NCBI GenBank assembly: GCA_937902925.1
Contig: CALFNN010000105.1
Coordinates: 239,605 to 303,604, forward strand
Source: an uncultured Opitutaceae bacterium
GTDB lineage: Bacteria > Verrucomicrobiota > Verrucomicrobiia > Opitutales > Opitutaceae
Length of the DNA: 64,000 nt
Reading direction: 5' to 3'
Part shown: positions 1 through 7,800 of the stretch, piece after piece
Numbering within the stretch: position 1 is the stretch's first letter
Layout of the letters: each line of letters begins with the position of its first letter
The notes under the pieces: generated by a model
Database searches by the model: none
What the model was told of the DNA's origin: nothing
What the model saw: only the letters and a program-made list of their open reading frames with translations
Made by a program: the position numbers and the translations under genes

Positions 1-1
1 C

Positions 2-76
2 CCGCTGTGGATCGTCGGCCCCACGCTGTTTGCCGCCGCGTTCATCACGGTGCTCTGGACGGCGCATCGCGAGTAG
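2..76 (+). CDS. 3' end of a membrane protein gene (partial)
   Basis: An open frame enters from the left edge and stops at TAG 74-76. The 24 visible residues include a hydrophobic stretch (LFAAAFITVLW) followed by a short charged tail (TAHRE), which looks like the last transmembrane helix and cytoplasmic end of an inner-membrane protein. Nothing more of the gene is present, so family and function cannot be stated. From 77 to 204 I see no further gene. Confidence 0.4.
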   Translation, partial: PLWIVGPTLFAAAFITVLWTAHRE

Positions 77-204
77 ATCGTTACCCCGGCTGGCCGGATT
101 GGAGGGCAGCCGCCCGAAGACGGCTGCGACCTTCGGTTTGCACGGGCGGATGAAAACGGGATTGATTCGTCCGGGGCGGCTGTCCACGTTCTCGCCCTCT
201 GATT

Positions 205-281
205 GGACGCTTAGCTCAGTTGGTTAGAGCACCTGCTTCACACGCAGGGGGTCTGCGGTTCGAGTCCGCAAGCGTCCACCA
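205..281 (+). tRNA. tRNA-Val (anticodon CAC)
   Basis: A 77-base cloverleaf: acceptor arms GGACGCT (205-211) and AGCGTCC (271-277) pair fully, followed by discriminator A and an encoded CCA (279-281). The D arm reads TAGCTCAGTTGGTTAGAGCA and the T arm contains GGTTCGAGTCC. The anticodon loop is TTCACAC with anticodon CAC, reading GUG valine codons. It stands alone, between a membrane protein gene and a convergent gene. Confidence 0.95.
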
Positions 282-402
282 TCCTTCGCTCGCCGCATAG
301 CGAGCTGGCAAGGACGCGAATTCCCAATGCCAGAACGCCAGGTTCTGGCGGGCAGGCAGCAAAGAGGAAGACAGAACGCAGGGCTCGACCCTTCCGGGCC
401 CC

Positions 403-1758
403 TCACAGGCTCGGGATTTCCACGGCGTAAACGTTGTTGGCGGTGCCCTTGAGATGCACGGTCAGCACGATCCAGTGGTAATCAGGCGTCAGATGGGGAT
501 TGGGTTCGATATACTCGGCCTTCGGGTTTTCGTAGGTCGGGGAGAAATCGCAGATCCGCACGACCGGCACCTCCAGGGTCTGTGGGTTCCGCTGGTCGAG
601 GCGGTAGATGCACAGCCACGGATTGGTATGCTGGAAACCGTCGCCGACCGCCCACTTGGCGCCCGGCCCGATGGCATAATGGATGGAGCGATTGTTGGAT
701 CGGTCCAAGGCCGCGACGGTCGCGCCACCGTAGGAAGCGGCGGTGACCTTCTCGCCGCCGTAGGAATAGCGCGTCTCCACGCCGGTTTTCACATCCAGGT
801 GGGCGAGCGCCCCCGCGCTGCTGATGTCATACCAGACGGATTCGCCGTCGCGATCCCAGAACTCATGCGTGATGCCCTCGGCCTCCAGCGCCGCTCCCGT
901 CCGCGGCATGGTCACCTGCCCCGTCGTCAAGTCGAGCAGGCGCAGGCGATTTTTGATGTGCACCGAGACGAAGCCTTCGTGGATGAACAGCGCCAGGTTC
1001 GAATTCGTGGGTGAGCCCTGCACGTGTCCCAGCCAGTTGTTCTCCTTGTCCTCGAACACCACCGCGACCTTTCCCGAGTCGATGTCGACCGAGTAGATGG
1101 CGTTGTGCCGCTGCATGTGTTCATACGCCTCCACCCAGTCGACCCGCCGCAGATGCGGGTCGTCCATGACGGGCTTGGCCTTCACCAGCGCGGCATGCTC
1201 CTCGGCGAGCTGATCGCAATAGGCGAAAAGCAGTTTGCTCTCGTCCGCGGTGAAGCCGAAACCCGCGCCCTGATCCAGCCGGCCATGCGGGACCGTGGCG
1301 ATCTTGCGGGTCTCGCCGGTGTCGAGATTCAGCAGGAAGACGTCGTCGCCGCGATCGAACGCCGCGCTCCGCCGACGTGGCAGCACGACGAGGTGCTGGC
1401 CGGTCTGGTGGGTGAGTTGGCGGATCTCGCCAGTCCGGAGGCTCAACGCGAAATAACCGCGGTCTTCGCCGCGCTTGCCGCTGAAGAGCATCAGGTCGCC
1501 GTCGGCGGTAAAGATGTTCTGGTGAAAATAGAACACGCTGGCGGTGTCGAAGCCGCTCGTCAGGTTGACGACGCGGGTGTGGGAGGCGGGATCGCGCCAG
1601 GCCACTTCCGGGTTGCTGGAATACTTTTGCCAGATCGCACCGATGGTCTCGGACGAAGGCGGGGCCGCGGCGGACACGGCTTCTGCTCCCGCGAGCGCAG
1701 CCCCGAAAGTCAGGGCGATGCGGGCGAGAAAACGCGTGGGGTTGGGGGACGTTTGCAT
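403..1758 (-). CDS. Exported oligogalacturonate lyase-like beta-propeller protein
   Basis: Resembles the oligogalacturonate lyase family (Pectate_lyase22, seven-bladed propeller), which cleaves unsaturated pectin oligomers by beta-elimination. Family-like stretches include RVVNLTSGFDTASVFYFHQN near residue 62, GHVQGSPTNSNLALFIHEG in the middle and EGITHEFWDRDGESVWY, which carry His and Gln residues that typically bind the metal. At 451 aa it is longer than cytoplasmic enterobacterial Ogl (about 390) because it has an N-terminal signal peptide (hydrophobic LARIALTFGAALAGAEAVSA, likely cleavage before AAPP), so it should act in the periplasm or outside. The GH28 gene at 7801-9435 would fit the same pectin pathway, but the two are not in one operon. 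The family call is by recalled motifs; lyase activity is inferred. Confidence 0.75.
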   Translation of the reverse strand: MQTSPNPTRFLARIALTFGAALAGAEAVSAAAPPSSETIGAIWQKYSSNPEVAWRDPASHTRVVNLTSGFDTASVFYFHQNIFTADGDLMLFSGKRGEDRGYFALSLRTGEIRQLTHQTGQHLVVLPRRRSAAFDRGDDVFLLNLDTGETRKIATVPHGRLDQGAGFGFTADESKLLFAYCDQLAEEHAALVKAKPVMDDPHLRRVDWVEAYEHMQRHNAIYSVDIDSGKVAVVFEDKENNWLGHVQGSPTNSNLALFIHEGFVSVHIKNRLRLLDLTTGQVTMPRTGAALEAEGITHEFWDRDGESVWYDISSAGALAHLDVKTGVETRYSYGGEKVTAASYGGATVAALDRSNNRSIHYAIGPGAKWAVGDGFQHTNPWLCIYRLDQRNPQTLEVPVVRICDFSPTYENPKAEYIEPNPHLTPDYHWIVLTVHLKGTANNVYAVEIPSL

Positions 1759-1958
1759 CGGCTGAATAATTGGACGCGTGGCCCGGGAAAGCGATGCGCG
1801 ATTAGCCGATCGCGGACGCGGGGTTGGCCGCTACCGCGGGCGTGCGACATTCGAGCGGCTACGATGAGGCCAGCCAGCTGATTTGCTTGTTGCGGGATGG
1901 CCGGCTACCCGGGCGGGCCTGAGTTCCACGGCGATACGCGTCCACTAACCGAGGCTGC

Positions 1959-1980
1959 GTCGGAGACTCCGCCCTACCTC
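1959..1980. repeat. Short dispersed repeat, GTCGGAGACTCC type
   Basis: GTCGGAGACTCCGCCCTACC occurs at the 3' end of the helicase gene and overlaps its last codons. It is related to the elements at 17081-17105, 22773-22795 and 29053-29078. The surrounding 1759-1973 gap holds no gene that I can see. Confidence 0.4.
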
Positions 1981-4064
1981 GCGGCCGATGCCGCCGCCGG
2001 CGGTCGCGGCGTTCGGGCGCGCAGGACGCTATGGTTGACCGGGCGGCGCTGGTCGACGGTGAGTGGCGGCAGGTCGGGCAGGGCATCGGCTTTTGCTTCG
2101 CGCAACCAGTTTTGCGCGAGCGCGCGAAACACGTCCCAGCGTTCCGCGATGAAATGGTCGCGCCCCGTCATCGGGCTGCCGTCGCCGAGCAGCGGGCCGG
2201 CTCCGGCGACCTGCCGCAGCAGGCTGCGCCACTCGGTGAGCAGCCGGTCGACGTCGCCCCGGCCGGCGGTCTCGATGCCGTCGAGCGCCTCGCGGGTCTT
2301 CGCGCCCTCCGCCACGAGCGCGCGAACCACTTCGCTCGCGCCGGAGCCGTATTGGATCGGCACGCCCTCGTGGAGCCAGCCCTCGATCGTGAGCCGATGG
2401 TAGGCCCGCTCGCACGCGGCGGCGAGCCGGCCGAGCCGGCGCGGGTTGGTGCCCGCGAACCGGTCGCCGGCGAAGAGGTTGGCGCCGTCGAACAATAAAT
2501 CGTCGAGCGGGTAGCGGCGATCCTCGAGGGCGGCGGCGAGCGCGAGGCCTTCGGGGCCGAGGAAGAACGACACGATTTCCCCGCGGACGGTGAGCCGCAA
2601 TTCGCGATCGAGCACGTCGGTGCGCTGCCATTGCCAGAGCAGGGTGGGTTGCGGCGAGAGCGCGAGGCAGGCGGCGCGGTGGACGCAGGTGCGGCAGGCG
2701 GGAAACGGATTGCGCTCGCGGCGGACGAGGCGCGCGCGGCCGGTGTCGGTGCGCTGGCCGCAGGGGAGCGAGTCTGGCGGCAGCGCCGCGGTGTGTTCGA
2801 GGCCGAGCGGGATCGGCTCGTCGGTGAAAAACCGCGCACCATCGGTCACCGCCACGTCCGCTGCGCTGCGACCGGAGCGGAGCTGCCGGAGAAAGAACGC
2901 CCACGGGAGCGGCGCGGCGCGCTTGAGTTGCAACGGCTCGGCGCGGCGCATCCGGGGCGAGCTGCCGCTCACGAGCACGTAGCCGAATTCGTCGAGGCCG
3001 CGGCGGCCGGCGCGGCCGATCATCTGGAGCAGTTCGTGCGGCTCGATTTCGTGCTCGAAGTGCTCGTGGCGGTAGCCGCCCGCCGTGATGAGCACGGAGC
3101 GGAGGGAAAAGTTGATGCCCGCGCTGAGCCCGAGCGTGGCGACGACCGCGCGCAACTGGCCGGCCTTGGCGAGCGGCTCGAGGACGCCTGCGCGCTGCGC
3201 GTAAGTGAGTCCGCTGTGGTGATAGGAAACGCGGGCGCGGAGGAGCTTCGCGAGCCTCGGCCCGCAGAGTTGCTCCTGCTCCGGCGTGAGCGTGAGCGGC
3301 TCGGCGAGCGGCAATTCGCGCGCGAACTGCCGGGCCAGCCGTTCGGCGTCCGCCCGGTGCGGCGCAAACACGAGCACGGGGCCGAGGTTTTCGCGCAGGG
3401 CGCCGGCCACGCGTCGCGCCCAAAAACCCTCGATGCAGCGCGGCAGCCCGCGCACCATGTCATCGATCTCGACCTCCTCGAGTTGCACGGGACGTTCGCG
3501 ATGCGCGATGACTTCCGGCTCGCGCCCAAGCCGACGCAGCCACGCCGCCACATCCTCCGGGTTCGCAACGGCGCCGGAGAGCAACAGAAACTGCAAGTCG
3601 CGCGGCGCGGAGAGCATGGCGCCCTCGTAGTGGTTGCCGCGGTGCTCGTCGGCGAGCCAGTGGTATTCGTCGATGACGAGGAGCCGGAACGGCGGCTGGT
3701 CGCCGCCGGCCGGGCGGATGGCGGGCGCGGGACCGATCTGGCCCTGCACGGCCTCGAGTGTGGCGACGACGACGGGCGCACCGGGCGCGATGCAGACATC
3801 GCCCGTCATGATGCCGACGTCCCAGCCGCGGGCGCGCCACTCGGCGAACTTGTCGTTGGCGAGCGCGCGCGTGGGGACGGTGAAGAGCGCGCGGCGCGCA
3901 AAACTGGTCTGCTCGGCCCAGCGCTCGAAGACGTAGGTTTTGCCCGCCCCCGTCGGCGCATCGACGATCACGTCGCGCCCGGCTTGCAGCGCCCGGACCG
4001 CCAGCGCCTGCCAGCGGTCCGGCAACATGAGCTTCTGCAAACCTGCGAACGCGTCCGAGAGCAC
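1974..4064 (-). CDS. Superfamily II DEAD/DEAH-box helicase, Ski2-like
   Basis: ATP-dependent nucleic-acid helicase of 696 aa. Visible motifs in order: motif I APTGAGKT (36-43), Ia PTRALANDK, motif II DEYH in VIDEYHWL, motif III SGAVAN, motifs IV-V with ATLGLSAGINF, and motif VI QMIGRAGRRG. This set is typical of Ski2/Hel308-like enzymes. After the core there is a cysteine cluster, C-G-Q followed later by CRTCVHRAAC, which could bind zinc or an Fe-S cluster. The first codon is GTG at 4064; an ATG at 4028 (MLPDRW) is an alternative that keeps all motifs. The C-terminal 250 residues match nothing I recognise. It stands alone and its substrate cannot be told from sequence. Confidence 0.85.
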   Translation of the reverse strand: MLSDAFAGLQKLMLPDRWQALAVRALQAGRDVIVDAPTGAGKTYVFERWAEQTSFARRALFTVPTRALANDKFAEWRARGWDVGIMTGDVCIAPGAPVVVATLEAVQGQIGPAPAIRPAGGDQPPFRLLVIDEYHWLADEHRGNHYEGAMLSAPRDLQFLLLSGAVANPEDVAAWLRRLGREPEVIAHRERPVQLEEVEIDDMVRGLPRCIEGFWARRVAGALRENLGPVLVFAPHRADAERLARQFARELPLAEPLTLTPEQEQLCGPRLAKLLRARVSYHHSGLTYAQRAGVLEPLAKAGQLRAVVATLGLSAGINFSLRSVLITAGGYRHEHFEHEIEPHELLQMIGRAGRRGLDEFGYVLVSGSSPRMRRAEPLQLKRAAPLPWAFFLRQLRSGRSAADVAVTDGARFFTDEPIPLGLEHTAALPPDSLPCGQRTDTGRARLVRRERNPFPACRTCVHRAACLALSPQPTLLWQWQRTDVLDRELRLTVRGEIVSFFLGPEGLALAAALEDRRYPLDDLLFDGANLFAGDRFAGTNPRRLGRLAAACERAYHRLTIEGWLHEGVPIQYGSGASEVVRALVAEGAKTREALDGIETAGRGDVDRLLTEWRSLLRQVAGAGPLLGDGSPMTGRDHFIAERWDVFRALAQNWLREAKADALPDLPPLTVDQRRPVNHSVLRARTPRPPAAASAAR

Positions 4065-4203
4065 GCCGCAAGACTGATGGCCTGGCGGCGGGCGTCAATT
4101 GGCCGCGACGCTTCGGGAATCGGGCGGGATGCGGAGCGTTGCAGCCGGGTAACTTCGATGGCACACCGGCGGGCATGCATGGTCTGACCAGCCGCCCCAT
4201 CGA

Positions 4204-7200
4204 GTGAGATTCCTCCGCCGATCTTTATTTTTCCTGACGCTCGCGCTCGCGCTGGTCGCGATTCTCGCGCTCGCCGCGTTCCTGCCCCGAGTGCAGACCT
4301 TGATCGCGGGGATGATGCTCCCGGATGAGCCGGGCCGCCAAGTGACGCTCGGATCGCTGTCCGCGGGACTTTCCGGCGTCGAGGTCACGGACCTGCGTGT
4401 GGAGGTTGACGGCGCGGTTCTCACGCTGCCGTCCCTCACGGCCAAACTTCCGCTCAAGACCGCCGGCTGGGATCGCAAACTGGTTATCCGAAGCCTCGTC
4501 GCGAAGGGCTGGACGCTGGACCTCACCCGGCAATCCATATCGGCCGGCGGAACTGCGACGGCGTCGGTCGTGACGACGCGCGACGACAACCGGGGCGGGC
4601 CGGCGACGAGCGTCGCTTCCGCGGAACGGGTGGCGCGGGTCTTTCGAGGGATCCTCGGCGACGGGAGATTTCCGTGCGACACATCGCTCGACGGAGTGGT
4701 GCTCGACGGGGATGTGCTGGTCGCAGTGCCGGCGGAACCGGAGCCGGTCCGGGTGCACATGAATTTGACCGGCGGGGGCCTGGCGGCCGGCCATGACGGC
4801 GATTTCGCAATTGAGGTCACGGGGAAGGTGGCGGATCCGAGCCTTCCGTTCCATGCCGCGATGGCGAGTGGTCATCTCAAGGTGACGATGGGAACTCCGC
4901 AGACGATCAACCGGGTCGAGTTGCAGGCTGCGTTGTCGGCCGAGGGTGGGGCGCTGCCCGGGAATCTCGCGCTGGCGGCGAGTGTCGCCCGGCCCGGCGG
5001 CGTGGGAAAGGAAACTTACCGTGTCGATCTCAGCCGTGGCGCCCGGCATCTCGCCACGGTGCTCGCAAATCATCCGAGCGCGGCCGGCGGGTTCGACGGG
5101 ACGTGGAGCGTGGATCTGCGGGATTCGGACGTGACGGGGCTTTTCCCGGACCATCCGTTCCCGGCGATCGCGACCGCCGGCGAGGGGCGCTTCGATGCCG
5201 ACGGGGATTTCGCGCGGGTGCACGCCACCGGCCGGTTGAACTCGGCGGCGGGCCGGCTGGGAGTGGTCGCGCCGGTGCTGGCGCGAGTCGGGGATGTCAC
5301 GGTCGTCGCCGATTTCGATTTGTCCCGGAGCGGCCGGTCGGTGCGGTTCGACCGGTTGAGCGTCGCCGTGGCGGGACGACGACCGATCGCCGCGGTGAAA
5401 TCGCTGCAACCTTTCACGTTCGACGAGAAAACGAGCGGATTGACGCCCGGCGATTCGAACGCCGATTGGTTCGAGGGGTCGGTGCAGGGATTGCCGCTGG
5501 GTTGGTTCGCGGGCATGGTGGACGGGATCACGTTGGTGGGGAACGATGCGACCGGCGAATTTTTGGTGCGGCCGACGGCAGAGGGAGTTGCCGTGGTTTC
5601 GAAAACGCCGCTCGCGGCGACGGCGGTTGCAATCAAGTGTGGGGATCGGGCGCTTGGGCAGGGACTCGACCTGTCGCTTCCGCTCACCGCGGAGTTTTCT
5701 CCGAAAGGCTGGCAGATGCAGGCGACACCCCTGACGCTCGGAGTTGACGGGCAGCGGCTCGCGACGATCGAGGCCAAGGCGTCCGGGACGGCGGAGTCGG
5801 ACGGGAAGATTCAGGTCAGCGGAACATGGCACGCCGACCTGGCGGCGCTCGAGACGCGACGGGTTATTCCCGGTGTGAGCGGAATCAAGGGTCAGTCGGC
5901 GTCGGGCGATTTCACCGCAAAGTTCGGGAGCGCGACTGAAGTGGAGGGCAAACTGAGTGTGGTCGGCCATGATGCCGGGCATGTGCTCACCGCCAGCGTG
6001 AACGGCTATGTCGGTGCCCGCGGCTCGGCGGCGCTGCGGATTCCCGTGCGGATCGCGCTCGGGTCGAAGGTGGCGGAGTTCACGGCGGAAGGCCGGAGCA
6101 ATGCCGGGAAGGACGGAACCCGGTTCGACGTCGATTTGTCGGGAGTGAAGGTCGCGCTCGAACCGGTCGGATTTCTGCTCGGGTGCCTGCCGGTCGTCGA
6201 CGGGGTTTTGCGACCGGCGCTGACGGCCGACGCCGCGCTGGTGCACGTGGGCGCGCGGGACGAGCGTCCATTCTGGGGAAACGCGAGCGGGCGGGTGGGC
6301 GTGGATTTTTATCAATTGTCGCTGGGAAGCCGCGAACTCGACGAGGTGGCGGGGACGTTCGAGATCGAGCATGGGGCGATCCGGCTGAAGGGAGGTCGCG
6401 GCAAGATTCCCGCGCCGATTCCGGCGGCGACGGAGCGGCGAAACAGTTTCGGTTCCCGGCGATCGGAAGTGGCGCCAAGTGTCGTGACTGCCGACGGAGC
6501 GGTCACGTTCGATGCCGCCGCCGAAATTCCCTACAGCGTCAAGGCCACGGCGACCCTCGATACGATCGATGCGGCCCGGTTGTTCGGGGCGCGGGGATCC
6601 GGAGACGATCCGCTGGTCGAAGGTCGCTTCGCGGTCGCGGGCACGCTGGCGTGCGACGGCAAAAACCTGACCGACCTGATCCGGCGCCGCCGCGAGGAAT
6701 ACCGGTTCACGAGCACGGCGGGAATCATCCGGTTCCTGAAGACGAGCGTGGCGGATTCGATCACGGAGCCGCCCTCGAAGAGCGCGGGCGCGCTCGTTGC
6801 CGTCAGTTCCGCGGTGGGTGCGGTGCTGGGGATCAAGGGGCACACGCTTTATTCGGGAGAGAACAAGCTCGCTCCGAACACCGAGGCGGTGCTCGATTTT
6901 ACCAGCGAGATCGGGGAGATCGGTTTCGACAAGGCTTCGGTCACAGTCGTGCGCGATGCCGACCGCACGATCCATCTCACTGAGATCGCGCTGAGCGGCC
7001 CGAATGCGAGCCTGTCGGGTTCGGGCGAAATCGGCTACGCCGAGGACGTGCCGCTGGCGGGGCGACCGCTGAGTCTGGATTTGCGGCTCGGGGCGCGCGG
7101 CGGAATGGCGGGGCTCCTCTCGAACGCCGGTCTGCTGGCGCCCGGCAAGGACGAGCAGGGCTATTCGCTGCTGAACCAGACGATTCACCTCGGTGGCACG

Positions 7201-7293
7201 TTGCGGGACTTCGACGTGAGCCAGTGGCACGACCTGCTGCTCAAGGCGGCGAACGCAGCGCCGGCGTCGGCCGGGCCGAAGAAAGGTGGGTGA
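4204..7293 (+). CDS. AsmA-like / DUF748-type envelope protein
   Basis: A 1029-aa protein starting at a GTG codon, with a single N-terminal membrane anchor (LFFLTLALALVAILALAAFL, about residues 8-27) and a long, low-complexity beta-rich remainder full of short alternating strands, such as VTLGSLSAGLSGVEVTDLRV. This architecture is that of AsmA-family proteins, which anchor in the inner membrane and span the periplasm as beta-groove lipid-transfer bridges. The C-terminal part (FTSTAGIIRFLKT, LDLRLGARGGMAGLLSNAG, GGTLRDFDVSQWHDLL) resembles the AsmA-like C-terminal region. No enzymatic motif is visible. Its stop overlaps the next gene's start (TGATG), so the two are translationally coupled. The family call is by architecture only. 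Confidence 0.65.
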   Translation: MRFLRRSLFFLTLALALVAILALAAFLPRVQTLIAGMMLPDEPGRQVTLGSLSAGLSGVEVTDLRVEVDGAVLTLPSLTAKLPLKTAGWDRKLVIRSLVAKGWTLDLTRQSISAGGTATASVVTTRDDNRGGPATSVASAERVARVFRGILGDGRFPCDTSLDGVVLDGDVLVAVPAEPEPVRVHMNLTGGGLAAGHDGDFAIEVTGKVADPSLPFHAAMASGHLKVTMGTPQTINRVELQAALSAEGGALPGNLALAASVARPGGVGKETYRVDLSRGARHLATVLANHPSAAGGFDGTWSVDLRDSDVTGLFPDHPFPAIATAGEGRFDADGDFARVHATGRLNSAAGRLGVVAPVLARVGDVTVVADFDLSRSGRSVRFDRLSVAVAGRRPIAAVKSLQPFTFDEKTSGLTPGDSNADWFEGSVQGLPLGWFAGMVDGITLVGNDATGEFLVRPTAEGVAVVSKTPLAATAVAIKCGDRALGQGLDLSLPLTAEFSPKGWQMQATPLTLGVDGQRLATIEAKASGTAESDGKIQVSGTWHADLAALETRRVIPGVSGIKGQSASGDFTAKFGSATEVEGKLSVVGHDAGHVLTASVNGYVGARGSAALRIPVRIALGSKVAEFTAEGRSNAGKDGTRFDVDLSGVKVALEPVGFLLGCLPVVDGVLRPALTADAALVHVGARDERPFWGNASGRVGVDFYQLSLGSRELDEVAGTFEIEHGAIRLKGGRGKIPAPIPAATERRNSFGSRRSEVAPSVVTADGAVTFDAAAEIPYSVKATATLDTIDAARLFGARGSGDDPLVEGRFAVAGTLACDGKNLTDLIRRRREEYRFTSTAGIIRFLKTSVADSITEPPSKSAGALVAVSSAVGAVLGIKGHTLYSGENKLAPNTEAVLDFTSEIGEIGFDKASVTVVRDADRTIHLTEIALSGPNASLSGSGEIGYAEDVPLAGRPLSLDLRLGARGGMAGLLSNAGLLAPGKDEQGYSLLNQTIHLGGTLRDFDVSQWHDLLLKAANAAPASAGPKKGG

Positions 7294-7598
7294 TGCGCGT
7301 GGCATCTCCCGCTGCATCCGAAGGTGCCGCCCAATCCGGTGGGTTGAACTGCCGTGCCGGTTGCGGCGCGTGCTGCATCGCGCCCTCGATCTCGTCGCCG
7401 ATCCCCGGGATGCCGCACGGCAAGCCGGCCGGGATTCCGTGTGTGCAATTGCTGCCGGACTATCGCTGCGCGCTGTTCGGCAAGCCCGAGCGGCCGGCGG
7501 TGTGCGCGAGCCTGCGGCCGACGGAGACGATGTGCGGATCGGACCGCGACGAGGCGATCGCGTTTCTCGAAAGGCTGGAGGCAATGACGCGGAGGTAG
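7293..7598 (+). CDS. YkgJ-family cysteine cluster protein
   Basis: A small 101-aa protein with the signature CRAGCGACC near residue 22-30, then CVQLLPDYRCALF and further cysteines (VCASLRP, MCGS). This matches the YkgJ/UPF0153 family, whose members bind zinc or an Fe-S cluster through eight cysteines; their cellular role is not established. I chose the ATG at 7293 because it overlaps the upstream TGA (7291-7293) and has AAAGGTGGG just before it; an upstream in-frame ATG at 7224 would overlap the AsmA-like gene by 70 bases without a clear ribosome binding site. Confidence 0.85.
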   Translation: MRVASPAASEGAAQSGGLNCRAGCGACCIAPSISSPIPGMPHGKPAGIPCVQLLPDYRCALFGKPERPAVCASLRPTETMCGSDRDEAIAFLERLEAMTRR

Positions 7599-7710
7599 GT
7601 TGAGCTGCGCTGAAGAAGAAATAAGGTTTATGGTGGGAGCGGCTCCGAGCCGCCCAGAATCGCAGGTGACGAGGGCGATTTTGGGACGGGAACCCAAGCC
7701 CGCTCGCCCG

Positions 7711-7743
7711 TTCGACGAGCTCAGGGTCCCGAGCCGGTCGAGG
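7711..7743. repeat. REP-like palindrome (TTCGAC...GTCGAG)
   Basis: An imperfect inverted repeat, TCGACGAGCTC and GAGCCGGTCGA, with a short GGGTCCC centre. It lies in the 202-base gap between the YkgJ-like gene and the convergent GH28 gene. Sequences of this pattern occur as dispersed extragenic palindromes in many bacterial genomes (recalled knowledge). No T-tract follows, so it is not a standard terminator, but its position between convergent genes would allow it to limit read-through. The rest of 7599-7800 shows no gene. Confidence 0.5.
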
Positions 7744-7800
7744 GAGAGATCGAGTCCCGTCGGCGCAGACACGCCAATAGCAACAGCGACGGCGCGGCGC

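Noticed and set aside
4225..7584. A 1119-codon open frame on the minus strand opposite the AsmA-like gene
   Set aside because: It is Arg/His/Pro-rich without domains or signal, and is the usual antisense shadow of a GC-rich gene; the plus-strand gene has a membrane anchor and coherent composition.
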